Assembly: GCA_028293725.1 (NCBI GenBank)
Contig: JAQGOE010000086.1
Location: 1-59,513, forward strand
Length of the DNA stretch: 59,513 nucleotides
Direction of reading: 5' to 3'
Source: Gammaproteobacteria bacterium
GTDB lineage: Bacteria > Pseudomonadota > Gammaproteobacteria > Steroidobacterales > Steroidobacteraceae
Positions 1 through 7,445 of the stretch are shown here, in pieces (position 1 is the stretch's first letter; each line of letters opens with the position of its first letter). Under the pieces are notes generated by a model that saw only the letters and a list, made by a program, of their open reading frames with translations, was not told the origin of the DNA and searched no databases. Made by a program: the position numbers and the translations under genes.

Positions 1-744
1 CCGGCGCGCGGCCAGTTGGTTGCGCTCGTCAGTGATGAAATGCGCGCGGCGCATGCCGTAACCCAGGAAACGCCGGCCAACTACTGGCGGAGCCTCGCCG
101 CGGACATTGACCTTGCCCGATGGCAGAGCAGTCCTGCCGCGCTCGAACTGAGCCTGGATCCGCAAGTCCGGACGTTCGAGGGCTTCATCAGCGCGTCAGT
201 TTGCCAGTGGATCATAGACCAGGCGCGCGGCCGACTCGTTCGCGCGCGCGTCTATGACGCGGCCAACACTAAGGATCTCATCAGCGTCACACGCACGAAT
301 TCTGCTGCGACCCGGAATCTCGCCGAGGTCGAGCTGCTGGACTTGTTGTTGCAGGCCAGGATGTCGGCAGCCTGCCGGATACCCATGCGCAACATGGAAG
401 CTCCGGCGGTACTGCATTACGCCATCGGTGAGCAGATTACCGATCACTTCGATTTTGTCGACCCTGACACACCCAACTATGCGCAGGAGCTCGCCCGCAA
501 CGGGCAACGCGTCGTGACCTTCCTGGTCTATCTGAACGACGACTACGAGGGCGGTGTCACCGGCTTCCCAACACTGGGATTCAGCCACAAGGGACGGCGC
601 GGCGAAGGCTTGTACTTCGTCAACGCGCTACCCGATATGCGGCCGGACCTCCGCATGCTCCACACGGGATCTCCCCCCACCCGGGGGGAGAAATGGATCG
701 TCTCGCAGTTCATCCGCAGCCGCGAGACGATCCAACCTCGTTAG
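1..744 (+). CDS. 2OG-Fe(II) prolyl 4-hydroxylase-type dioxygenase, 5'-truncated
   Basis: The reading frame is open to the first base, so the N-terminus lies outside the window; the first possible internal start is a TTG at 16. The C-terminal half is a prolyl 4-hydroxylase-like 2-oxoglutarate/Fe(II) oxygenase domain. Numbering from the TTG, the iron ligands are His144 and Asp146 (HFD) and His216, and Lys226 in GEKW is the likely 2-oxoglutarate-binding basic residue. The family hydroxylates proline or other residues in peptides, or small molecules; the substrate here is unknown. Bacterial homologues often carry TPR or Sel1 repeats in front, which could be in the missing part. The stop codon overlaps that of the convergent TonB receptor gene (bases 741-744). 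Catalytic residues look complete. Confidence 0.85.
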   Translation, partial: PARGQLVALVSDEMRAAHAVTQETPANYWRSLAADIDLARWQSSPAALELSLDPQVRTFEGFISASVCQWIIDQARGRLVRARVYDAANTKDLISVTRTNSAATRNLAEVELLDLLLQARMSAACRIPMRNMEAPAVLHYAIGEQITDHFDFVDPDTPNYAQELARNGQRVVTFLVYLNDDYEGGVTGFPTLGFSHKGRRGEGLYFVNALPDMRPDLRMLHTGSPPTRGEKWIVSQFIRSRETIQPR

Positions 745-3700
745 AACTGGGCCCTGACACCCACGTAGTAACGACGACCCAGGACATCGTAGAACCCCGG
801 ATTCGTCACGTTCGAGTTGGTCGTGACCCCCGGATTCGCCCCGATCGGCGGCGGCTGCTTGTCCAGCACGTTGTCGATACCGAAGCGCAACGTGTACTTG
901 TCCCAGCTGTAACTGCTGGAGAAGTTGAACAGATCGTAGTGCGGCGCGCCCTGCAGCTTGCTGGTCGGACTGAGCGACGTAGCCGAGTCTTTGACGCTGG
1001 GCAGATGCTCCCAGCTCCAACCCAGACTCAACGCATTCCAGTGATAACCCACGTTGGTGAGAGTGCGGTAGGTGAACTGGCCGCCAGGGAAATTGGTCGT
1101 CTGGTCGATCGTGCCCTTGGCATCGACCAGTGGCGAGGTCGGTGACGTCTGGTACACGAACTTGTTGAGCCAGTTGACGTTGGTATTCGCCGTCACCTGG
1201 CCAATGCCCACGTCGTGAGCGTAGTTCAGCTGAAAGTCGATACCCTGCGTGAGGAGCGTGCCGAGGTTCGAATACAGGGCAACCACCGAGGCCCGGTCAC
1301 CGGTCACCGGATCGCGCCGGATCAGCGCGCAATACGGATTGGTGACACTGTAACTCGGATTACTCGTGCCATTGTAGTTGAAGCAGTTGTTATAGACCGT
1401 GGTCGACGACTGGGGCGAAATCGCGTTCGTGATGTTGATGCGGTAGAAGTCCATGGTCGCCGTCAAGCGGCTGATATCGAACGGTTCCGAGAGGACAAAA
1501 CCGAACGTATAGGTGCGACCGATCTCGGGTCCGACTTTCGGATTGCCGGTGTCGATTTCGATTTCCAGGGGAAAGAACGCCGGGCTCTGGCGGGTGAACC
1601 CGCTGGGGCCGTTGGGCGTATTGTAGGTCTGCGTGTCGAACCCCGAAGTGTTGTTGCCAATGATGGACCGGCACAGGGCCTGCACCTGCGCACGGTTCGG
1701 ATTGCCAGGCACGTTGCCCCACGGTGACAAGGTTGCCGCCGAGCAGGGGTCCACGCTCGGAAACGACACGACCTGCTGCGTCGGACCCGTGAACAGCTCC
1801 GCGGCGTTCGGTGCCCGCACCGCATACTGCATTCCGCCCCGGAACGAGAGCGAATTGAGCGGCTTCCAGGTGAACATCGCCTTCCAGGTACCCTTGTTAC
1901 CCGCGGTGTTGAAATCCGAGAAGCGGTAGCCCAGCTCGAGGTCCAATTTCTGGATGACCGGCACCAGGAACTCGGTGTAGGCCTCCTTCACGTTGGTGCT
2001 GCCCTGCGTGGCGGCCGAGGCAAACAGTCCGATGGGGCTGTCCAGAACCTGGGTCGCCGGGTTGCCGGGCTGGTAACTGAAATCGTCCTTGCGATAGGTG
2101 GCGCCCAAAGCGAAGCGGGCGTCGCCCGACCACAGGTGCACCATACTGCCCTGTACGCTCGCCTCGACGATGTCCTGGCCTAGCCTGGTCTCGTTGGTCA
2201 TGTTATCCGCGATGCCCGTCAGGCAGTCCGCGGAGGGCGTGAACTGCTGGAAAACCGGCAGGCCCGTCGTGCAGTTCATCGAATAACCCGAGAGTGTCTG
2301 GGAGCTCCCCACCGGTTGCGGGGGGCCCTTGGACTTGAGATTGGTGCCCTGGCCGAAGTTGGGTTGCGCCACCAGGAATGCATAACGCTGGTAGGACGGC
2401 AGGCCGGAATAGTCGGCGTTGACCTGGGTGCCACCCTTGGACGCATAGGCTTCGAAGGTCCAGTCCCGGAACGGGATATTGCCCTTCAGGCCGATCAGCA
2501 TCTGCCAGACGTTGCTGACGTTGTCGACATTGATGGGACCGTTGTAATCAAGCACCTGTGAGAGAGTCCAGGGAGCCGTCGGGTTCGCACGGGAATCCAA
2601 CAGCGTATTCAGCGCGGCCGGCAATGCACGTCCGTCACGCGGAATGGACACCTGCCAGGTGGTAATCGCCGGCGGATAAGCGCCGCGCGTGAGCACCTCG
2701 ACCTTGCTGTAGTTCGCCTGCGCGAAAGCCTGCAAGTTGTCCGAAAAGTCGAATGTGCCACGTCCGAAGAACGAATGCCGCTCGAGTGGCGTGGAGGCGT
2801 ATTGCCCGGTGAACGCCTGGTCGAGCTGGTTGTTGGTGCCGAGCACCTTGATCGCGGTATCCCGGCCGGCATTCAACGAATCGATCGGTCCGTTGTACCC
2901 GTAACCGCCGCCCTGCTGGATGAAGACGCTGCCGTCATTGTTGAAGTTGAACTGGGTTCCCGGCTTGGCGAGGCCGGCCGGTGCACCCGGCAGGACCGTA
3001 TTGATCGCACCCTGCGTGGGCTGGTTGCTCGTGGCCTGGTAGGCCGGCGGGTTGAGGAAGCCGCCGCTCGGATTGCCCGGATCCATCCAGCCGTTGACGT
3101 AGAACTTGCGATTGCTCTGGAGCGCGGCATCGCGCTTGGTCCAGTCGAGACCGAACATGACATTGCCCTTACCGTCGGCCCCGTTCATGCCCATCATGGC
3201 GCTGAAGCGCGTCTCCGCGCCGTCGCCATCGAAGGTCGCCCCGCGCTGGATATCGACGTCCAGGCCCTCGAAATGCTTTTTCAGAACGAAGTTCACCACG
3301 CCCGCCATGGCGTCGGGACCGTATACGGCGGAGGCGCCGCCGGTGATGACTTCGACGTTCTCGATGGCGGCGGCTGGAATCGTGTTGATGTCGATGGCCA
3401 GCGTTGCATCTGACGGTTGTCCGCGACGACCGTCGATCAGCACCAGGTTACGATTCGACCCGAGGCCACGCAGGTTCAGGGTAGCCGCGCCCGGGTTGCT
3501 GGTCGCGCTGCCTTGAATGCTGGAAGTGAACTGCGTGTTGATGGGTACGAACTGCGGCATCTGGTTGAGGACAGCCTCGGCACCGGTCTGCGCAGTTTGC
3601 TCGAACGCGTCTTTGGCCACCGTGACGACCGGGCTGGGAGCCGAGAGGTCGCGGCTGCGTTGAATGCGCGACCCGGTGACTACGACTTCCTGGACTGTGT

Positions 3701-3839
3701 TGTCTTCCTCATCGGCGGCAACTGCGCGTTGAGGCAATGCGCTAGCGGCGATTGCGGCAGCCACTGCGGCGGAAATCAAATAACGTGAGACACTGGCTGA
3801 ATTCGGACGCGGCGACGCCGCCACACTCTGCGTGGTCAT
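741..3839 (-). CDS. TonB-dependent outer-membrane receptor (1032 aa)
   Basis: A TonB-dependent receptor that would import a large or scarce substrate across the outer membrane using energy from TonB-ExbBD. It has a hydrophobic signal peptide ending near residues 41-42 (AVA-A), a TonB box EVVVTG at about 51-56 followed by GSRIQR, a plug domain over roughly 65-200, a long beta-barrel, and a C-terminal aromatic residue (RAQF). The ATG is preceded by a strong GAGGGGGG ribosome-binding site. It is the distal gene of the leftward group with the two small exported proteins and the SGNH esterase, but a 449-bp gap with its own inverted repeats precedes it, so it probably has its own promoter. The substrate cannot be read from the sequence; the surroundings suggest a plant aromatic or glycoconjugate. 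Confidence 0.93.
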   Translation of the reverse strand: MTTQSVAASPRPNSASVSRYLISAAVAAAIAASALPQRAVAADEEDNTVQEVVVTGSRIQRSRDLSAPSPVVTVAKDAFEQTAQTGAEAVLNQMPQFVPINTQFTSSIQGSATSNPGAATLNLRGLGSNRNLVLIDGRRGQPSDATLAIDINTIPAAAIENVEVITGGASAVYGPDAMAGVVNFVLKKHFEGLDVDIQRGATFDGDGAETRFSAMMGMNGADGKGNVMFGLDWTKRDAALQSNRKFYVNGWMDPGNPSGGFLNPPAYQATSNQPTQGAINTVLPGAPAGLAKPGTQFNFNNDGSVFIQQGGGYGYNGPIDSLNAGRDTAIKVLGTNNQLDQAFTGQYASTPLERHSFFGRGTFDFSDNLQAFAQANYSKVEVLTRGAYPPAITTWQVSIPRDGRALPAALNTLLDSRANPTAPWTLSQVLDYNGPINVDNVSNVWQMLIGLKGNIPFRDWTFEAYASKGGTQVNADYSGLPSYQRYAFLVAQPNFGQGTNLKSKGPPQPVGSSQTLSGYSMNCTTGLPVFQQFTPSADCLTGIADNMTNETRLGQDIVEASVQGSMVHLWSGDARFALGATYRKDDFSYQPGNPATQVLDSPIGLFASAATQGSTNVKEAYTEFLVPVIQKLDLELGYRFSDFNTAGNKGTWKAMFTWKPLNSLSFRGGMQYAVRAPNAAELFTGPTQQVVSFPSVDPCSAATLSPWGNVPGNPNRAQVQALCRSIIGNNTSGFDTQTYNTPNGPSGFTRQSPAFFPLEIEIDTGNPKVGPEIGRTYTFGFVLSEPFDISRLTATMDFYRINITNAISPQSSTTVYNNCFNYNGTSNPSYSVTNPYCALIRRDPVTGDRASVVALYSNLGTLLTQGIDFQLNYAHDVGIGQVTANTNVNWLNKFVYQTSPTSPLVDAKGTIDQTTNFPGGQFTYRTLTNVGYHWNALSLGWSWEHLPSVKDSATSLSPTSKLQGAPHYDLFNFSSSYSWDKYTLRFGIDNVLDKQPPPIGANPGVTTNSNVTNPGFYDVLGRRYYVGVRAQF

Positions 3840-4288
3840 GAACCCCCCCTCTATATCAACGAATTACTGGTTAACCGGGCGCGCGCCCCTGGAGCCAGAC
3901 TGCGTTAAGCATCTAACTCATCGCTCGTAACGGGTGATTTGGGGTAAACGGCGTACGCATCCGCAGTCATACAGCAGGCGGCTAGTTGCCTGTCGGTGAA
4001 CGGCTTGCGACAACAGCCGCGAAGTGAATTCATTCACGCTGTATCCCCCCCCTCTTTTTCATGTAAAGCATGCTTAGTAGATTCTAAGCATGCTTTACAA
4101 ATCGTAAGGGACTATGCGCGTCGACCTTCGAGGTTGTCAACATTGAGACGTGCTGAATTGCCTGTATGACAATAGCAACAAGTCAGTCCGCGAACGGCAC
4201 CGGCCGCCGCGCGGCGCGAGCTCCGTGCAGAACGATAGTCTTGCAATCGTCGTGCGCTCCCGACGCACTATAATGCGGCAGCGGGCCG
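3840..4288. promoter_or_regulatory. Intergenic control region upstream of the TonB receptor
   Basis: A 449-bp stretch with no convincing gene. It lies upstream of the leftward receptor gene and holds two clear inverted repeats: a 14-bp one (GTGAAT-TC-ATTCAC, 4024-4037) and a 16-bp-arm one at 4062-4099. The small open frames here show no family resemblance. I infer a regulated promoter for the receptor; no clear -35/-10 pair could be fixed. Confidence 0.5.
4062..4099. promoter_or_regulatory. Perfect 16-bp inverted repeat built from two AAGCATGCTT palindromes
   Basis: Arms at 4062-4077 and 4084-4099 are exact reverse complements separated by 6 bases. Each arm contains the self-complementary decamer AAGCATGCTT, so the site is two palindromes facing each other. 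The core AGCATGCTTAG recurs at 7371-7381, in front of the DUF1592 gene. This looks like a paired operator for a dimeric regulator rather than a terminator, because no U-tract follows and it lies about 220 bp upstream of the TonB receptor start. Confidence 0.55.
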
Positions 4289-4969
4289 TCACTCCCCGCG
4301 GCTTGGTGGCTGCGTGTCCGCGCAGACCTGCTCGGGAATCTCATACCCGGGACGCCTGACGTAGTCGGCTTTTGCATCCCAGGCCCGGGTAAACATCTTC
4401 GGGTCGTCGATCGTGAAGCGGGCATGCAGTGTCCGGCCATCCTTGGCGAGTTGGTATCGCTCGGTCAGATGGAGGGACTCGGAATGCGGCAGCCCGGAAT
4501 CATCCAGGAGCGTACCTTCCCGGAATCCCGACGACTCGATCACGAGCGTAGCGCCATCCCAACGGGCCACCGAATACCCGAGGTACATCGGATCGGCATC
4601 GGCGGGAAGCGGTTCGCCAAAATAGGCACGGCGCGGCAGACGATTGAGCTCGTGCAGGAAGTACACGGCCTTGTCGCGTTGCATGATCTCGAAGGGCTCA
4701 TTCACCAGCATGAGACGCGGCAGGCCCGGAGGAAGGCACTTGCCCGTGCCATCAAACGTCCGGTCGCCGTGAGCGGCGGCGGCGAGATGTTGCTCATAAA
4801 GCGCAGTACCGCTCGGGTTTAGTGGGGGTCGGGCACCCTCCACCGTTTTCAAAGTGGTGGGCGGTTTCACGATGAGCCAGACACCCGTCAAATCAGGCTC
4901 AGCCGCACGAGTGACTGCCGGCGCCGCCAGGACCGCGATCATCAACCAGATGGCGACGTTGCGTGTCAT
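4289..4969 (-). CDS. Exported protein of unknown function (226 aa), paralogue of its upstream neighbour
   Basis: No function is assigned. The protein has a signal peptide (residues 1-22, ending TRA-A) and a conserved block shared with the gene just upstream: CLPPGLPRLM, then a segment with the pattern RWxGxTLVxE followed by HSExLHxxERY, then DDP. Proteins of this type are often seen next to PQQ dehydrogenases and TonB receptors in acidobacteria and proteobacteria, which suggests a periplasmic role, perhaps substrate binding. Its ATG overlaps the stop of the 283-aa gene (ATGA at 4966-4969), so the pair is translationally coupled. It lacks the C-terminal NN motif of its neighbour. Confidence 0.75.
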   Translation of the reverse strand: MTRNVAIWLMIAVLAAPAVTRAAEPDLTGVWLIVKPPTTLKTVEGARPPLNPSGTALYEQHLAAAAHGDRTFDGTGKCLPPGLPRLMLVNEPFEIMQRDKAVYFLHELNRLPRRAYFGEPLPADADPMYLGYSVARWDGATLVIESSGFREGTLLDDSGLPHSESLHLTERYQLAKDGRTLHARFTIDDPKMFTRAWDAKADYVRRPGYEIPEQVCADTQPPSRGE

Positions 4970-5817
4970 TTGGCGATGGTCACGCCATTGACCGGCGCAT
5001 TGCGGTTGTTTTCTTCACAGACGTACTCCTGCGGCCGGACGTCCGGACGCCAGTGATAGATCCGCCGATAGCTGTACGGGTGCTCCAGGGTGACGGGATC
5101 CTCGACCGTCATGAGGAGCTCGAGCTTGGCGCCACCGTCGATCTTCCGGTAGCGCTCGACGGTGTGCAGTTGAGTCGAATGGCTGCTGCCTTCATCGTCG
5201 ATGAAGGTACGATCATTCAACCCGATCGTGTCCACGACCAGCGTATCGCCCTCCCAACGGCCGATCGAATCCCCCAAGAAAGTCGGCCGTGGAGGGTTGG
5301 GATGCGCTCGGTTCAGCCAGATCCGGCGCACGTTATGCGCCACTTCGTGCAGGAAGGTGATGCGGCCGGCCGTTTGCACGATCTCAATGGGATAAGGACT
5401 CTCCATCAGCCTGGGCATGCCATGCGGCAGACACTGCGTAGAGGCGTCCGCTTCGGGAGCTCCATTATTCTTGGCGCGGATACGCCGCTCGAGCACCCGC
5501 ATGTATTCCGGTTTCAAGGGTGGTGGGACACCGGCCTCCGGCCCGAGCATGTATTCGTAACCTTCCAGCCACCAGACACCTTCGAGATTGCGCGGGTCGG
5601 AATCAGGCGGCGCGGAACCGGGCGGCGCCGCCCTGGCGCCGCGCAAGGGAGGTGTCAAAGCCAGGGTGGGATCGCCACTGTTGAGAAGAGTTTTGGGCGG
5701 CGGCTGTGCAGGAGTCGCCGCGAAGCTGTCCCCAACAGGCAGGACTGCGGTCCACAGCGCCGCGCCGGCCAGCGACAGCGACAGCGACAGCGACACCAGC
5801 AGCCCACGGGCGCTCAT
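4966..5817 (-). CDS. Exported protein of unknown function (283 aa), paralogue of the downstream gene
   Basis: A secreted or periplasmic protein with an unusual signal peptide whose hydrophobic core is a run of Leu-Ser pairs, encoded by four copies of a 6-bp repeat. The mature part shares with the 226-aa neighbour the CLPHGMPRLM segment, the RWEGDTLVVDT segment, a DDEGSSHSTQLH segment and ERYRK. It ends with EYVCEENNRN, a C-terminal pattern common in this uncharacterised family. The start ATG overlaps the stop of the SGNH hydrolase gene upstream (ATGA at 5814-5817). Coupled expression with an esterase suggests a shared periplasmic task, but no reaction can be named. Confidence 0.78.
   Translation of the reverse strand: MSARGLLVSLSLSLSLAGAALWTAVLPVGDSFAATPAQPPPKTLLNSGDPTLALTPPLRGARAAPPGSAPPDSDPRNLEGVWWLEGYEYMLGPEAGVPPPLKPEYMRVLERRIRAKNNGAPEADASTQCLPHGMPRLMESPYPIEIVQTAGRITFLHEVAHNVRRIWLNRAHPNPPRPTFLGDSIGRWEGDTLVVDTIGLNDRTFIDDEGSSHSTQLHTVERYRKIDGGAKLELLMTVEDPVTLEHPYSYRRIYHWRPDVRPQEYVCEENNRNAPVNGVTIAK
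5771..5794. repeat. Hexanucleotide tandem repeat, (AGCGAC)x4
   Basis: Four exact copies of AGCGAC lie inside the signal-peptide codons of the 283-aa exported protein and encode alternating Leu and Ser. Copy-number change would keep the frame and only lengthen or shorten the signal peptide core. Confidence 0.8.
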
Positions 5818-7052
5818 TTGAACAACGACAGGTCGATGGCAGCCGCCATGGCCGCATACCCCGCATCACTGCCGTGCAAATGATCTCCAAAGTGGAACCC
5901 GTCCTTGATCTGAACCGGTTGGGACGGGTCACGTATGGCTGCATCGAAATCGATGACCCCGTCCACTTCGTGTCCGGTGCGTATCCAGGTGTTGATGGCC
6001 TGTCGCACCGCCTCTCCCTCGGGCGAAAAGTACATTGCCCCCCCATAAGGTGTGAGGGTCGCAGCCAACACTTTCAGGCCCATCACGTGAGCGCGCGCGA
6101 TCAATTGGCGATAACCGGCGATCATCTGCTCCGCGGTCACCTTGCTCGCCGGCGCCAGGGCCTTGAAGCGCTCCGCCATCGGGCCCTGCGGATTGCCATA
6201 GGAGATCCCGAGATCGTTCACGCCCTCGAAAATGATCACCACCCTGGCTCCCGGAGTGGCCAGCACATCGCGGTCGAACCGGGCCAGGGCGCTCTGCCCC
6301 GCCCCATCGCCCAGGACACGATTGCCGCTGATGCCCATGTTGACCACGCCCCAGGTGTTGGCCTTGGCGTCGAGGCGATTGGCGAGCAGATCCGGCCAGC
6401 GATGATTGGCGTCGACCGTGGCTCCGACACCATCCGAGATCGAATCCCCCAGGACCACTACGGCCTTGGCGGCTCTCGCAGGTTGCACTTCCACGCCGGA
6501 GATGAAGGCCCGTATCTCCAGAGTCTGCGCAGGCGTGAACGGCTTGTCGGTGAAATCGCCGCTGTCGGATACGAATAGCTTTTGCACGCCAGTCTGGTGG
6601 CAGGTGCACTGGCCGGTCTCTTCGGGCAGATAGAGGCTGATGGACAGCGCGCTCAGCGGCTTTACCGGCAGGTCGACCGGATCGCTCAGAAACGGCGCCC
6701 CGGCCGGTATCGAGGTGCCGGGTTGCCCGGAGAACAGCAGGCGCCGCGCACTTCCAGGTTGGATGTTACCCTTCTCGTCCGCCAGCGCCACGAACGCGGC
6801 ACCGACAGCCAGGGGCTTGGCGCCGTACTCGTTGGTGAAACGGATACGTAAGCGTTGCCCACCCAGGCTGACGCGCACCGTCTGACGGATGGTCTGATCA
6901 TGGAAGGCAGGAGTTGCCGGAAACGGCCCTAGGGCCGGTGTCGGGGGTAACGGCGCGGCCCCCCACGTCTGAACCCACTCCGCCGCGTTGCTCACTGAGC
7001 ATAGCGCCAGCCCCAGCACACAGCCCCATACACGAGCCGCTTTAAGCGTCAT
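5814..7052 (-). CDS. SGNH/GDSL-family esterase, exported (412 aa)
   Basis: A secreted serine esterase of the SGNH/GDSL superfamily. It has a signal peptide (residues 1-23, ending SNA-A), an N-terminal beta-rich domain (about 45-190) and a C-terminal SGNH domain. Block I is GDSIS at 202-206 with the nucleophile Ser204. Block II has the glycine in NMGISGNR, block III is GVND, and block V is a DGFHFGDHLH segment carrying the Asp/His pair. Relatives include rhamnogalacturonan acetylesterase-like and other polysaccharide or aryl ester deacetylases. It leads the leftward operon with the two exported proteins, all coupled by ATGA overlaps. The neighbouring cluster suggests removal of acyl groups from a plant-derived substrate; this is inference. 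Confidence 0.88.
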   Translation of the reverse strand: MTLKAARVWGCVLGLALCSVSNAAEWVQTWGAAPLPPTPALGPFPATPAFHDQTIRQTVRVSLGGQRLRIRFTNEYGAKPLAVGAAFVALADEKGNIQPGSARRLLFSGQPGTSIPAGAPFLSDPVDLPVKPLSALSISLYLPEETGQCTCHQTGVQKLFVSDSGDFTDKPFTPAQTLEIRAFISGVEVQPARAAKAVVVLGDSISDGVGATVDANHRWPDLLANRLDAKANTWGVVNMGISGNRVLGDGAGQSALARFDRDVLATPGARVVIIFEGVNDLGISYGNPQGPMAERFKALAPASKVTAEQMIAGYRQLIARAHVMGLKVLAATLTPYGGAMYFSPEGEAVRQAINTWIRTGHEVDGVIDFDAAIRDPSQPVQIKDGFHFGDHLHGSDAGYAAMAAAIDLSLFK

Positions 7053-7112
7053 CGTTCGCCCCCCCCCGTTCGATGCAACTACGTCGCCGAAGCTGGGATC
7101 CCCAACATTCGG

Positions 7113-7126
7113 TTTGGGATCCCAAA
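7113..7126. promoter_or_regulatory. Perfect 14-bp palindrome TTTGGGATCCCAAA, probable GntR-type operator
   Basis: A fully symmetric site with a second, slightly degenerate copy starting 21 bp upstream (GGGATCCC at 7095-7102) and a third core at 7211-7218. A spacing of two helical turns between the first two favours cooperative binding. The form resembles operators of FCD-type GntR repressors, such as the VanR site ATTGGATCCAAT of Caulobacter. No GntR gene is visible in the window, so the regulator is presumably encoded elsewhere. Confidence 0.5.
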
Positions 7127-7370
7127 TCAGCGCTACGCTTCTATTATGAGCCTCTTCTCAGCCTTTCTGCGACCGCCCCTCGGACATGGTGGCGCCTTTT
7201 TTGGCTGTACGGGATCCCACATCCAAATCGCGTCCCTGAATCTCCCGCCAGGCTGACGAGCGGTTACGCTGTCCCTCCAGGTCTTCCATCTCAGTCAAAC
7301 GTTGCAGCCAACTCGGGCAAGCCGGAACCCGCGGGTGGCAGCGAAAGTGGCCGCGCGCGCAGAAATACAC

Positions 7371-7381
7371 AGCATGCTTAG
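7371..7381. promoter_or_regulatory. AGCATGCTTAG element in front of the DUF1592 gene
   Basis: An 11-bp element identical to the core of both halves of the inverted repeat at 4062-4099. It lies 65 bp upstream of the TTG start of the first DUF1592 gene. Shared sites at both ends of the leftward genes suggest a common regulator for the receptor and the tandem modules. Confidence 0.4.
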
Positions 7382-7445
7382 GATATTTAGGCAAAATACA
7401 CCATGGGCGAGCCACCGATGGCCCGCTTGAGAGGGGAATCCAATT

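Larger units (their letters stand above)
7053..7445. promoter_or_regulatory. Divergent control region between the esterase operon and the DUF1592 modules
   Basis: A 393-bp region without a convincing gene, placed between two divergent transcription units. It carries the palindrome GGGATCCC three times (7095-7102, 7116-7123, 7211-7218). The middle one extends to a perfect 14-bp palindrome, TTTGGGATCCCAAA, at 7113-7126. It also holds an AGCATGCTTAG element (7371-7381) shared with the TonB receptor upstream region. I infer operators for at least two regulators. An open frame at 7073-7381 has no recognisable similarity and overlaps the palindromes, so it is not called. Confidence 0.6.

Noticed and set aside
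4062..4099. The large inverted repeat as a transcription terminator
   Set aside because: No run of T follows on either strand, and it is upstream of the receptor gene and not behind a gene end on the same strand.
4269..4274. A TATAAT hexamer on the plus strand
   Set aside because: It points rightward, antisense to the 226-aa gene, and lacks a -35 box at workable spacing (TTGCAA is 22 bp away).
4963..5883. A 306-codon open frame on the plus strand opposite the 283-aa exported protein
   Set aside because: It is the mirror of a gene with a clear signal peptide and family motifs; its product is low-complexity Arg-rich sequence typical of GC-rich antisense frames.
7073..7381. A 102-codon frame in the divergent control region
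   Set aside because: No similarity or ribosome-binding site; it covers the GGGATCCC palindromes, which explain the region better.
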